Of a DNA stretch of 64,000 bases, positions 1-8,435 are shown piece after piece. Position 1 is the first letter of the stretch; each line of letters starts with the position of its first letter. The notes below the pieces were generated by a model, which saw nothing but the letters and a program-made list of their open reading frames with translations, did no database searches and was not told the origin of the DNA. A program made the position numbers and the translations under genes. The DNA lies in assembly GCF_016756595.1 (NCBI RefSeq), contig NZ_AP023257.1, positions 2,124,001 to 2,188,000 of the forward strand, read 5' to 3'. Source of the stretch: Mesorhizobium sp. L-2-11 (GTDB taxonomy: Bacteria > Pseudomonadota > Alphaproteobacteria > Rhizobiales > Rhizobiaceae).

Positions 1-345
1 TGCCCAGCCGGGATTGCCGGCCGCTGCCCAAGCGTCGAAATCCTCGCGCGCGCCCCTGATCCAGACCATGGCGTTGATCGAGCTCGAGCCGCCGAGCAGC
101 TTGCCGCGCGGCCAGTGGTCGACATTGCCGGCGAGGCCGGGGTCCGGCTCGGTCTTGTAGTTCCAGTTGACCGCCGGGTCGAAGAAGGTCTTGCCGTAGC
201 CGAGCGGCATCTGCACGTAGAAACGCCGGTCGCTGCCGCCGGCCTCGAGCACCAACACCGAAAAGCGGCCCGAGGCCGAAAGTCTTTCGGCTACAACCGA
301 GCCGGCCGAGCCGGAGCCAACGACGATGAAATCATAGGTCTGCAT
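1..345 (-). CDS. GMC-family FAD oxidoreductase (choline/alcohol dehydrogenase-like), N-terminal part
   Basis: Reading the minus strand from the ATG at 345 gives MQTYDFIVVGSGSAGSVVAE, the dinucleotide-binding GxGxxG of glucose-methanol-choline oxidoreductases, followed by an FAD-binding LVLEAGG segment and the GMC signature around GKLLGGSSSINAMVWIRG. These enzymes oxidise primary alcohols such as choline with a flavin cofactor. Only about 115 of the usual 530-560 residues are in the window; the rest lies beyond base 1. Family assignment is firm. The substrate cannot be told from this part, so betA is not claimed. Confidence 0.93.
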   Translation of the reverse strand, partial: MQTYDFIVVGSGSAGSVVAERLSASGRFSVLVLEAGGSDRRFYVQMPLGYGKTFFDPAVNWNYKTEPDPGLAGNVDHWPRGKLLGGSSSINAMVWIRGAREDFDAWAAAGNPGWA

Positions 346-506
346 GATGGCTGCGGCCGCTCCGAATTCTCGCTCAACCTAGACGCCGCAAGCCGCCGCG
401 ATCACCGGAGCTTCCGGCATCGCCTGTGAAAAAAGCGACCGGCGCTTTGGTTTGCATTCGGTGTCCTGCCCGAGTGGCCTTTGCCTCATCAATAAGCGTC
501 GGAGCA

Positions 507-1079
507 TCATACGCCATAATCAGCATTTTGCTTGAAGTCGTAACGCATGATCGGGCGGCCGGGCACCCTGCGGGCGACGACCCTGAACCCGGCGCGAGCG
601 AAGGTGGAAGCGTAGCCGCTGCCGGAAGCACTCGGCGATACGTCGGCATCAAAAGGATAGGCCTCAAGCGCAGGCGCGTCCGCGCGCCTTGCAGCTTCCA
701 GCGCCGCTGCGATCAGGTGGGATGTGACGCCTTGCCGGCGGTATGCCTTTCGCACGTAGAGGCAGGACAGGGACCAGACCGGCGCGTCATCCACCCGCTT
801 GAGCTGCCACAGCCGATCGAGCCAGGGCACGGCATTTCGCGGCGTCACCTGGCACCAGCCGACAGCAGTATCGCCGTCGAAAGCGAGTACGCCTGGGGAG
901 GGACCATGCTCGACGGCTCGCCGGAACGCAGCCTTGTTTTCCTCGCCTGGTCGCTTTCGATAAGAACTGCCGATCCGCCCGTACATGCACCAACAGCGAC
1001 TGCAGACGGCGCTCTCACCGAACAGGTCTTCGAGCGCGGGCCACAGATCTGATGTCAGAGGGCGAGTGGTAAGTTTCAT
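507..1079 (-). CDS. GNAT-family N-acetyltransferase
   Basis: A 190-residue protein with the GNAT fold: an acetyl-CoA-binding stretch near WSLSCLYVRKAYRRQGVTSHLI (the R/QxxGx/A loop is RRQGVT), then a helix and the C-terminal strand. A CSRCWCMYG cysteine cluster near residues 26-34 resembles the subgroup of GNATs with a small cysteine-rich N-terminus. A possible ATG at 1097 is passed over because GAAGG lies 8 bases before the ATG at 1079, which also gives a natural N-terminus (MKLTTRPLTSD). It is divergent from the thioesterase gene at 1192. The acetylated substrate is unknown. Confidence 0.85.
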   Translation of the reverse strand: MKLTTRPLTSDLWPALEDLFGESAVCSRCWCMYGRIGSSYRKRPGEENKAAFRRAVEHGPSPGVLAFDGDTAVGWCQVTPRNAVPWLDRLWQLKRVDDAPVWSLSCLYVRKAYRRQGVTSHLIAAALEAARRADAPALEAYPFDADVSPSASGSGYASTFARAGFRVVARRVPGRPIMRYDFKQNADYGV

Positions 1080-1191
1080 GTCGGTTGCCTTCGTCACTCA
1101 CTGTGCGCAGTTTAGCACTTGGCGGCGTGCGCGTTGACGCGTCAGTGCCATCCCGATACGGGAGAAGATCGATATCGAGGGGACTTTGCGC

Positions 1192-1587
1192 ATGGTGCAA
1201 TACGCGGATGGGCGGCCGATTGGCGATCTGACGCTGAGGACCTTGGCGATGCCTTCGGACGCCAATGCGGCGGGCGACATTTTTGGCGGCTGGGTGATGG
1301 CGCAGATGGATCTGGCCTGCGGCATTCGCGCCGCCGAGCGCGCCAAGGGCCGCGTGGTGACGGCAGCGGTGAAGGAAATGTCGTTCGCCAAAGCGATGAA
1401 GATCGGCGACACGCTGTGCATCTATACCCATGTCGAGCGCGTCGGCCGCACCTCGATGACGCTCAAGGTCGAGGCTTGGGCGCAGCGCTACCTCTCCGAC
1501 CTGATGGAGAAGGTCACCCACGCCGACTTCGTCATGGTGGCGCTGGACGGCGAAGGCAAGCCGAAGGCGGTTCCGGCGGAAAGCTGA
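1192..1587 (+). CDS. Acyl-CoA thioesterase, YciA-like hot-dog fold
   Basis: About 131 residues with the single hot-dog domain of YciA/BACH acyl-CoA hydrolases: the motif SDANAAGDIFGGWVMAQMD near residues 20-40 carries the conserved N and D...GG used to bind the thioester, and VTAAVKEMSFAKAMKIGD follows. Such enzymes hydrolyse short to medium acyl-CoAs in the cytosol. The ATG at 1192 is preferred to an in-frame TTG at 1186 because GAGGGG ends 9 bases upstream. It converges on the HxlR gene at 1634. Confidence 0.9.
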   Translation: MVQYADGRPIGDLTLRTLAMPSDANAAGDIFGGWVMAQMDLACGIRAAERAKGRVVTAAVKEMSFAKAMKIGDTLCIYTHVERVGRTSMTLKVEAWAQRYLSDLMEKVTHADFVMVALDGEGKPKAVPAES

Positions 1588-1600
1588 GTTACCTTCTCCC

Positions 1601-1629
1601 CTTGCTGCCGCAAACCCTTGCGGCGCAAG
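1601..1629. terminator. Hairpin between convergent genes
   Basis: CTTGC(T)GCCGCAA pairs with TTGCGGCGCAAG across a short ACCC loop, with one bulged T. It sits in the 46-bp gap between the converging thioesterase and HxlR genes, where a shared terminator is expected, but there is no real T-run on either side. Confidence 0.4.
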
Positions 1630-1633
1630 AGTT

Positions 1634-2041
1634 TCAGGCATGTATCTCATCGAACTTTTCGCGCGCGGCCTTGACCCGCTCGGTGTTCTTGCGCGCCCAT
1701 TCGCCGAGCGCGCCGACCGGCACGAGCAGCTCGTAGCCAAGGTCGGTCAGCTCATAGTCGACGCGCGGCGGAATGGTCGGAAACACGGTCCGGGTGACGA
1801 AGCCGTCGCGCTCCAGACCGCGCAATGTGGTGGTCAGCATCTTTTGCGAAATGCCGCCGACGGCGCTGCGCAGTTCGTTGAAGCGCAGCGGCCCGTCACC
1901 GAGCTTGCCGACGACGAGCACGGTCCATTTGTCGCCGACGCGCTGCAGGATTTCCGAGATGGCGCGGCAGTCCTCGGTGCGGTGCGGGTGCCTTGGTATC
2001 AAAAAAGTGCCTCCTTGCGCCTCGTCGGCGCAGTCACTCAT
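1634..2041 (-). CDS. HxlR-family transcriptional regulator
   Basis: 135 residues with the HxlR winged helix: CRAISEILQRVGDKWTVLVV leads into ELRSAVGGISQKMLTTTLRGLE (recognition helix) and a wing ending in YELTDLG. Cys25 sits at the position where many HxlR/YodB-type regulators carry the cysteine that senses quinones or electrophiles; Cys4 is also present. It is divergent from the FMN reductase gene at 2096, with an inverted repeat between them, so it probably represses that gene and itself. An open frame continues upstream but the start at 2041 gives a normal family length. Confidence 0.9.
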   Translation of the reverse strand: MSDCADEAQGGTFLIPRHPHRTEDCRAISEILQRVGDKWTVLVVGKLGDGPLRFNELRSAVGGISQKMLTTTLRGLERDGFVTRTVFPTIPPRVDYELTDLGYELLVPVGALGEWARKNTERVKAAREKFDEIHA

Positions 2042-2049
2042 ATAGCTCA

Positions 2050-2066
2050 GGTATCTAAACGATACC
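2050..2066. promoter_or_regulatory. Inverted repeat, candidate HxlR operator
   Basis: GGTATC-TAAAC-GATACC, perfect 6-bp arms with a 5-bp spacer, lies between the divergent HxlR regulator and FMN reductase genes and close to both starts. HxlR dimers bind such spaced dyads. Function is inferred from position and symmetry only. Confidence 0.6.
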
Positions 2067-2095
2067 AGAAATTCGCCTGAAGGAGAGCCTCCCAA

Positions 2096-2701
2096 ATGTC
2101 CAAACCCAAAATCGCCATTGTCGTCGGTTCGACCCGCGCCGCACGCTTCGCCGACGTTCCGACCCAGTGGATCGCCAGGATCGCCAAGTCGCATGCCGAC
2201 ATCGACATGGAAGTGGTCGACCTGCGCGACTTCCCGCTGCCGTTCTTCGACGAGGTCGCTTCGTCCGCTTGGGCGCCGTCGCAGAATGAAGTGGCAAAGC
2301 GCTGGCAGAAGAAGGTCGCCGAGTTCGACGGCTTCATCTTCACCGCCGCCGAATACAACCATGGCCCGACCGCCGTGCTGAAGAATGCGATCGACTACGC
2401 GGCAAATGAATGGAACAAGAAGCCGGCCGGTTTCGTCGGCTATGGCAGCGTCGGCGGCGCGCGTGCCGTCGAGCAGCTGAGGCTGCATGCGGTCGAGCTG
2501 CAGATGGCGCCGGTCAAGTCGGCAGTCCATATCGCCTGGGGCGATTTCCTCGCCGTCAGGCAAGGTGAAAAGAAGCTTGAGGAGCTCGAGCACCTGAACC
2601 AGGCGGCGACTGCGCTGGTCAACGACGTTGCTTGGTGGGCCAAAGTGCTGAAGGCGGCGCGCCAGGCCGACGCGGTGGCCGAGGAAGTCAAGGCGGCCTG
2701 A
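2096..2701 (+). CDS. NADPH-dependent FMN reductase / quinone reductase-like flavoprotein
   Basis: 201 residues with a flavodoxin-like fold. IAIVVGSTRAARFA at residues 6-19 is the phosphate-binding loop for FMN, and AAEYNHGPTAVLKNAIDY around residues 83-100 is the YNxxxPxxLKxAID motif of the NADPH-dependent FMN reductase/ArsH/YieF family, which reduces quinones, azo dyes or chromate. A good site (AAGGAGAG) precedes the ATG. Control by the divergent HxlR regulator fits a quinone or electrophile detoxification role. A strong terminator follows at 2730. Confidence 0.9.
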   Translation: MSKPKIAIVVGSTRAARFADVPTQWIARIAKSHADIDMEVVDLRDFPLPFFDEVASSAWAPSQNEVAKRWQKKVAEFDGFIFTAAEYNHGPTAVLKNAIDYAANEWNKKPAGFVGYGSVGGARAVEQLRLHAVELQMAPVKSAVHIAWGDFLAVRQGEKKLEELEHLNQAATALVNDVAWWAKVLKAARQADAVAEEVKAA

Positions 2702-2729
2702 ACCGCAGACAACCCTCCCAAGGGTTTCC

Positions 2730-2757
2730 GGGGCGGCGCTTGCGTCGCCCCTTTTTT
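2730..2757 (+). terminator. Rho-independent terminator
   Basis: GGGGCGGCG-CTTG-CGTCGCCCC (one G-T pair) followed by TTTTTT, directly after the FMN reductase gene. Confidence 0.9.
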
Positions 2758-2759
2758 AC

Positions 2760-3182
2760 TCAGGCAATGGCTGGCTGCCGCGCCTGCCGAGGCCTGATGA
2801 TACAGTCGGCGAGGCGGTCCATCTCGTTCAACTCATCCGCATGATGCTGGCCCCACTCGCAGAGCGCCAGGAGAATGGGCTCGAGGCTGAGGCCGAGGCG
2901 CGTCGCCGAATATTCGACGCGTGAGGGAATCTCGGCAAAGATCTCGCGCCTGACAAGGCCGTGTTCCTCCATTTCGCGAAGCTGCTGGATCAGCACTTTC
3001 TGGGTGATAACAGGCACCAGCGTCTTCAGCACCGACAGCCGCCGGGGTCCGTCGAAGAGATGGTAGAGAATGACAGCCTTCCATCGGCCCGAGATCACTT
3101 TCAGCGCGCGTTCCGCCGGCAGCAGAGGCAGTCTTTTGGTTGGCAGCCTTTTGGTCGGCCCCCTCTTGGTCGGTATGGCCAT
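2760..3182 (-). CDS. HxlR-family transcriptional regulator
   Basis: 140 residues with an HxlR winged-helix core (LKVISGRWKAVILYHLFDGPRRLSVL; TQKVLIQQLREMEEHG). A near-perfect AGGAGGTGACC site precedes the ATG at 3182, so a possible start at 3209 is rejected. The N-terminus contains a small internal repeat (TKRGPTKRLPTKRLP), basic and probably disordered. Unlike the regulator at 1634 it lacks a cysteine at the HxlR sensing position, so its signal probably differs. It is divergent from the oxidoreductase gene at 3280. Confidence 0.88.
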   Translation of the reverse strand: MAIPTKRGPTKRLPTKRLPLLPAERALKVISGRWKAVILYHLFDGPRRLSVLKTLVPVITQKVLIQQLREMEEHGLVRREIFAEIPSRVEYSATRLGLSLEPILLALCEWGQHHADELNEMDRLADCIIRPRQARQPAIA

Positions 3183-3279
3183 GGTCACCTCCTGGTCAGC
3201 AGGGGACAAATGAGTGTGTAGTCGCGATCAGGCAGATAGTGGCAAACAGCAGCCGATGCCATAGCGATGGGTGCATGCC

Positions 3280-4260
3280 ATGAGAGCCATTCAACTGAAC
3301 CGTTTCGGCGGTCCCGACGTCCTCGACGTTGTCGAGATGCCAAAGCCAGAGCCGCAAGCAGGCGAGGTGCTGATCCGCGTTCATGCTGCCGGCGTGAATT
3401 TCTTCGAAGTGTTGATGCGCGGGGACCGCTACGCGGTGACGCCGCAATTGCCGATGGTTCTCGGCGTCGAGGCTGCCGGGACCGTGGAGGCGCTTGGTCA
3501 CGGGGTCGACATCTCGCTGACCGGGACACGCGTGGCGGCGCCGCTGTTCGCTTCGAAGCGCCCGTTTGGCGGTTATGCCGACTATGTGACGATCGACGCA
3601 AAGCTGGCCGTGCCTCTGCCCGACGTGCTCTCATTCGAAGACGCGACGGCTTTGATGGTGCAGGGACTGACGGCTTTTCATCTGCTGCGGCAATGCCCGC
3701 CAGCCGGCAAATCCGTGCTGGTCACTGCAGCCGCGGGCGGTGTCGGCTCGTTGCTGGTCCAGCTCGCCAAACGCCAGGGCGCCAGCACCGTGATCGCGGT
3801 CGCCGGCGGCAGGGCCAAGCTCGATCTCGCCCTGTCGCTTGGAGCCGATGCCGAGGTCGACTATAGCCCGCCGGATTGGCCCGCGCGTGTGCGAAAAGCG
3901 GCTGGCGGCGCTGGCGTCGATGTCGTCTACGACATTGTCGGCGGCTCGATGACGGCGGCATCGCTGCAGGCTCTCGCGGCTTGCGGAGAGCTGGTCTTTG
4001 CGGCGCTTGGCAGATACGCGATCGGCGCCTCGGACCTGGAAGCGATGATCACCCGAAACCAGTCGCTAAGAGGATTTGCCCTGCTGCCGCTGCTTTCTCC
4101 CGATGGCCTCAGGGCCAGCCTGTCGGAGCTCTTCCAGCTGGCCGCCGGCGGGCAGCTTGCCGTGACGCAAGGCGGCCGCTACCCACTCGATCGGGCCAAC
4201 GAAGCGCATCGCCTGCTGGAGGAGCGCCGCTCGATCGGCAAGGTCGTGCTGGTACCTTGA
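3280..4260 (+). CDS. Zinc-independent quinone oxidoreductase (MDR superfamily)
   Basis: About 326 residues of the medium-chain dehydrogenase/reductase superfamily. MRAIQLNRFGGPDVLDVVEMP is a typical quinone oxidoreductase N-terminus; the nucleotide-binding domain has AAAGGVGSLLVQLAK near residue 150. The structural-zinc cysteines are absent. Such enzymes reduce quinones or activated alkenes with NADPH. An in-frame GTG lies at 3271, but the ATG at 3280 matches family starts. Divergence from an HxlR gene repeats the arrangement at 1634-2701. Confidence 0.9.
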   Translation: MRAIQLNRFGGPDVLDVVEMPKPEPQAGEVLIRVHAAGVNFFEVLMRGDRYAVTPQLPMVLGVEAAGTVEALGHGVDISLTGTRVAAPLFASKRPFGGYADYVTIDAKLAVPLPDVLSFEDATALMVQGLTAFHLLRQCPPAGKSVLVTAAAGGVGSLLVQLAKRQGASTVIAVAGGRAKLDLALSLGADAEVDYSPPDWPARVRKAAGGAGVDVVYDIVGGSMTAASLQALAACGELVFAALGRYAIGASDLEAMITRNQSLRGFALLPLLSPDGLRASLSELFQLAAGGQLAVTQGGRYPLDRANEAHRLLEERRSIGKVVLVP

Positions 4261-4525
4261 GTGGCGTGGTCGATTAACTGCGCACTGGCCGATCGTGGAG
4301 CCTGTGCCTCGGGCGGGAGCAATGCGAGTCGTCTATAGTTCGACTTGCTCGGAAATCGCCAGCGCGTCATCGACCTCTATCCCGAAGTAGTGGACGGTGC
4401 CCTCCAGCTTCTGTGGCCGAGTAGCAGGTGGACTGCGCCGATGTTGCCCGTCTTCGTGGACGCACGAGGAGCGTGTTATCGCAATGTCAGTGTGATAAAC
4501 TTGTGCCCCGCCGAAGGAAGCGTCG

Positions 4526-7500
4526 ATGGCCGTGACGGGCCAAATGAATATTGCAGTTTGGCTCAAGAGCTTGGGCCTGGAGCAATATGTTCCGGTTTTC
4601 GACGACAACGCAATCGATGCCGAAATCCTGCCCCGCCTCACCGCCGAAGACCTGAAAGAAATTGGGGTTGGCGCGCTTGGCCACCGCAAGCGAATACTTG
4701 AGGCGATTGCCGCGATGGAAGGCCAGCCGGAGGTAGTGTCGGCCAGGCCGGCTTCTGCCTCACCGATGTCGGCTTCGGTTGAGCGGTTCGGCGAACCTGG
4801 TCGCCCCCGGGAGGCGGAACGGCGGCAACTGACGGTCATGTTTGTGGATCTCGTCGGCTCTACGGCGCTCGCCAGACAGCTTGACCCCGAGGAGATGCGC
4901 GACCTCCTGAGGCAGTTCCAGAACACCACGGCAGGCGAAGTCCTTCGCTTCGAAGGGCACGTCGCGAAGCTCATGGGCGACGGTGCGTTGGCCTATTTCG
5001 GTTGGCCGCAGGCGCATGAAGACGAAGCCGAACGCGCCGTCCGTGCGGCGCTTGCGGTAGTGAGCGCTGTCAACGGTCTGTCCGTCAAGGGCGGTCAGCA
5101 ACTCTCAGTTCGTGTCGGGATCGCGACCGGGGTGGTGGTCGTAGGTGACCTCATTGGCATCGGGTCAGCGCAGGAGAACGCGGTCGTGGGAGAGACTCCC
5201 AACCTTGCCGCGCGGCTCCAGGCCATCGCCGAGCCGGGGACGGTGATCATCTCTGAGCTCACCTATCGACTTATCGGAAACCTGTTCGAGGTGATCAGCA
5301 TTCGGCCGCAGGTGCTGGCAGGGTTCGACACGCCCGTCAGCGCATTCAAAGTGATTGGAGAGGGCCGCGCAGAGAGTCGCTTCGAAGCACTTCATGCAGA
5401 CGAATCTGCGCCGCTTGCCGGGCGCGAACACGATGTCGCCTTGCTGCTCGACCGGTGGCGGCTCGCGGCGTCCGGTGAAGGACAGGTAGTCGAGCTGTTC
5501 GGCGAGGCTGGCATTGGCAAGTCCCGTATTCTGCAAGAGCTGCGGCAGCACCTGAAAGACGAGGCACACACGCGACTGCGGTACTACTGCTCCCCCTATC
5601 ACGTGGAAACCGCCCTTTATCCTGTCACCGATCAGTTACTCCGAGCCGGCGACATAAGGCGGACCGACCCGCCCGACCGTCAGCTTGACTGTCTCGAGCA
5701 ACTTCTCGCCGGTTCGACCAAGTACCCAAACGAGGCAATACCGCTGATCGCCGCATTGCTGTCCATCCCGACCGAGGGGCGCTATCCCAAGGTCGATCTT
5801 ATGGCGCAAAAACAGAAGACGCGCACGTTCGAGTTGCTGATCGAGCAGCTAGAGGCTCTTGCCCGCAGCCAGCCAGTGCTGATGCTGCTTGAGGACGCGC
5901 ATTTTCTAGATCCGACCTCGGCCGAGCTGTTCGACCAAATCGCAGGCCGGATTCGGCAACTACCTGTACTGCTGATTGCAACTTCGCGTCCGGAAGGCGC
6001 AGTCCGCTGGAGCGGTCTCCCGCACGCGACATTTTTGACGCTCAATCGGCTCAGCCGCGCCCAGGCGGCCTCTATCATTGCGGCGATGACAGGGGGCAAG
6101 CAGTTGCCGGCCGAAGTGCTGGACCAGATTCTGTCCAAGACCGAGGGCGTTCCGCTATTTGTCGAAGAACTGACCAAGGTCGTCCTTGAATCAGGCCTGC
6201 TTCAAATGCGCGATGGAGAGCTCGTTCTGGCTGGCCCGCTACCTCCGCTGGCGGTTCCGGCGACGCTCCACGACTCGCTGATGGCCCGCCTCGACCGTTT
6301 GGATTCTATCAGGGACGTGGCGCAGGTCGGAGCAGTGATCGGGCGCGAGTTCACGCACGAGCTGCTTGCCGCAGCCACGGGCCTTCCTGAATTGGAACTT
6401 GAGCGCGCAACGAACCAGCTGGTCACGTCGGGCCTTGTTTTCCGCCGTGGCAGTGACAGTCAAGCGAGCTATGCCTTCAAACATGCACTCGTGCAGGATG
6501 CGGCGTACAGCAGTCTGCTGCACAGCCGCCGTCAGCAGCTGCATGCTCGGATCGCCCTAATTCTCGAGGAGCGCTTCCCCGAAATCGTAGCCACGGAGCC
6601 CGAACTGCTTGCCCACCACTTTGGTCAGGCGGGCCTCTTGGAAAAGGCTGTCGAATACAATGAACTGGCCGGTCGCCGAGCGCTTTCGCGCTCGGTCCTG
6701 ACGGAGGCTCTCGCCCGATTCGACAACGCCTTAAGCGGGCTTTCGGCAATGCCCCCGTCCGAAGAACGCTCGCGGAGAGAACTTTCAATTCAGCTGGCAC
6801 TTGGCAGCACGCATGTTGCGGCACATGGCTTCGCTGCGCCTCCAACAGCGGAGGCCTATGGTCGGGCGCGCGAACTCTGTGAAGAGTTGGGCGAGACGCG
6901 TCAGCTCTTTCCGGTGCTCTACGGCCTATCCCTTTACCACATCTATGCTGCCGAATTTACTGAGGCACGTAGCGTCGCGGATCGCCTGCTTGAATTGGCG
7001 GAAGCGGACAAAGATAGCGGGCTCTCCTTCTTTGCTCATCGGGCAGCCGGCGTCAGTGCGTTTCCTGTCGGCGAGTTCTCCCGCGCCCGGATACATCTGG
7101 AGGAGGCGCTTGCCCTTTACAACCCCCGAGCGCACAGATCGCCGGCGTTTGTTTACGCCTTCGATCCACGGGTCGTGTGCCTGGTCTATCTCGCCCGCAC
7201 ATTACTGCCGCTTGGGTTTCCCGATCAGGCTCTGGCGGCCAACGACGAGGCGGTTGCTGAAGCGCATCGTGTGGATCATCGCAACAGCCTCGCGCTGCCG
7301 CTATTCTTCGGTGGGGTTATCCGCCAAGTCCTTGGCGATCACGAGGGCGTCCAGGAACAGTGTTCAGAATTGACCCGCATCGCCAGCGAAGCCGGATTCC
7401 GCTTGTGGCTCGCCGGCGCCACAATCCTAAGCGCTTGGACAAACGCCGCGGCGGGTGATTTCGGTCGTGGCCGTCTCGAACTCCAACGAGGTCTTACTGA

Positions 7501-7942
7501 GTGGCGCGCGACCGGCGCCGAATTCATGGTTCCTTATTTTATTGCTCTTCAGGCGCAAATCGAGGTCAGAGCCGGCAATCATGGTGCTGCACTGCTTCTG
7601 CTCGAAGCAGCGCAAGCAGGGATTGAGCGCACTGAGGAGCGTTGGTTTGCGGCCGAGATACTGCGTCTGCAGGGGGAGGTACTGCTGCAACTTGGGGAGG
7701 ACAAGGCCGGAGATTCGAGGGACCGCCTCTTGGAAGCATTGGCGACGGCCCGGGCTCAGGGAGCGCGTTTTTGGGAACTGCGTGCTGCGCTGAGCCTCGT
7801 GCGGGCCGACTGTCACGACCCTGGCGCGCGCGAGCAGCTCGCACTGATTTATTCCGGGTTTACCGAGGGCCTGAAATTGCCTGACCTGCAAGCTGCACAG
7901 ACGCTCGCAACAACGAAGGAAGGCCTTGGGGCCGCGAATTGA
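4526..7942 (+). CDS. SAM domain - class III nucleotidyl cyclase - ATPase - TPR signalling protein
   Basis: 1,138 residues in four parts. Residues about 8-64 form a SAM domain (VWLKSLGLEQYVPVFDDN). Residues about 97-275 are a class III cyclase: FVDLVGST (metal Asp108), KLMGDG (Lys148, Asp152) and VGETPNLAARL, matching adenylate-type catalytic positions. Residues about 296-640 are an AAA/STAND-like ATPase with Walker A GEAGIGKS at 326-333 and a Walker B-like LMLLEDAH. The remainder is helical TPR-like sequence to the C-terminus. GAAGGAAG precedes the ATG. Proteins of this architecture occur in many copies in rhizobia; they probably make cAMP in response to unknown signals read by the ATPase/TPR part. 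Confidence 0.92.
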   Translation: MAVTGQMNIAVWLKSLGLEQYVPVFDDNAIDAEILPRLTAEDLKEIGVGALGHRKRILEAIAAMEGQPEVVSARPASASPMSASVERFGEPGRPREAERRQLTVMFVDLVGSTALARQLDPEEMRDLLRQFQNTTAGEVLRFEGHVAKLMGDGALAYFGWPQAHEDEAERAVRAALAVVSAVNGLSVKGGQQLSVRVGIATGVVVVGDLIGIGSAQENAVVGETPNLAARLQAIAEPGTVIISELTYRLIGNLFEVISIRPQVLAGFDTPVSAFKVIGEGRAESRFEALHADESAPLAGREHDVALLLDRWRLAASGEGQVVELFGEAGIGKSRILQELRQHLKDEAHTRLRYYCSPYHVETALYPVTDQLLRAGDIRRTDPPDRQLDCLEQLLAGSTKYPNEAIPLIAALLSIPTEGRYPKVDLMAQKQKTRTFELLIEQLEALARSQPVLMLLEDAHFLDPTSAELFDQIAGRIRQLPVLLIATSRPEGAVRWSGLPHATFLTLNRLSRAQAASIIAAMTGGKQLPAEVLDQILSKTEGVPLFVEELTKVVLESGLLQMRDGELVLAGPLPPLAVPATLHDSLMARLDRLDSIRDVAQVGAVIGREFTHELLAAATGLPELELERATNQLVTSGLVFRRGSDSQASYAFKHALVQDAAYSSLLHSRRQQLHARIALILEERFPEIVATEPELLAHHFGQAGLLEKAVEYNELAGRRALSRSVLTEALARFDNALSGLSAMPPSEERSRRELSIQLALGSTHVAAHGFAAPPTAEAYGRARELCEELGETRQLFPVLYGLSLYHIYAAEFTEARSVADRLLELAEADKDSGLSFFAHRAAGVSAFPVGEFSRARIHLEEALALYNPRAHRSPAFVYAFDPRVVCLVYLARTLLPLGFPDQALAANDEAVAEAHRVDHRNSLALPLFFGGVIRQVLGDHEGVQEQCSELTRIASEAGFRLWLAGATILSAWTNAAAGDFGRGRLELQRGLTEWRATGAEFMVPYFIALQAQIEVRAGNHGAALLLLEAAQAGIERTEERWFAAEILRLQGEVLLQLGEDKAGDSRDRLLEALATARAQGARFWELRAALSLVRADCHDPGAREQLALIYSGFTEGLKLPDLQAAQTLATTKEGLGAAN

Positions 7943-7971
7943 TTGAAAAGGCGATAAACGAGGAGGACGCC

Positions 7972-8358
7972 ATGACACAATCAACTGAGAATATCAGCGG
8001 CGAAATTCAGCGGGCAAACGATCGCTGGAATTCGGCCTTTAACAGCGGCAATGCTGACGCGGTAGCTGGACTGTATACACAGGACGCGGTCGTGTTGCCA
8101 TCCACTCACGCAGTCGTCAGGGGAACGAGCGCAATCAAAGACTTCTGGAATGGATTGATCTCGGCCGGAGTGAAGGATCATCGCATCGAGATGATCGATG
8201 CGCAGGCTGTCGGCGACATTGCCTATGCAACAGGGAAATGGTCGGCCAACGCTTTGGGCGAAGACGGTAAAACGCAGCACTATGAGGGAACTATCGTCAC
8301 GATCTTCAGACGCCAAAGCGATGGATCCTGGAGAGCCTGCCTCCACACCTGGAACTGA
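7972..8358 (+). CDS. SnoaL/SgcJ-like NTF2-fold protein (DUF4440 type)
   Basis: 128 residues: IQRANDRWNSAFNSGNADAVAGLYTQDAVVLP is the standard opening of SgcJ/EcaC/DUF4440 small cone-shaped NTF2-like proteins, ending with a SDGSWRACLHTWN strand. AGGAGG at 7961-7966 fixes the ATG at 7972. It starts 29 bases after the cyclase gene and is probably co-transcribed. NTF2-like proteins may be enzymes or small-molecule binders; no catalytic residues are diagnostic here. Confidence 0.85.
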   Translation: MTQSTENISGEIQRANDRWNSAFNSGNADAVAGLYTQDAVVLPSTHAVVRGTSAIKDFWNGLISAGVKDHRIEMIDAQAVGDIAYATGKWSANALGEDGKTQHYEGTIVTIFRRQSDGSWRACLHTWN

Positions 8359-8435
8359 GGCTGCGCCGTCGCGCATCCCCGGACCGTCGCGGTTTGCCGC
8401 CTGACGGCCAAAGGGTGACAGGTCAGCGCTATTTG

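Noticed and set aside
1634..2593. 319-residue minus-strand frame extending the HxlR gene
   Set aside because: Everything before residue 185 is antisense to the FMN reductase; the HxlR protein begins at 2041.
4333..4974. Long minus-strand frame overlapping the cyclase start
   Set aside because: Low-quality amino acid pattern, no ribosome site, and overlaps the SAM/cyclase-coding strand.
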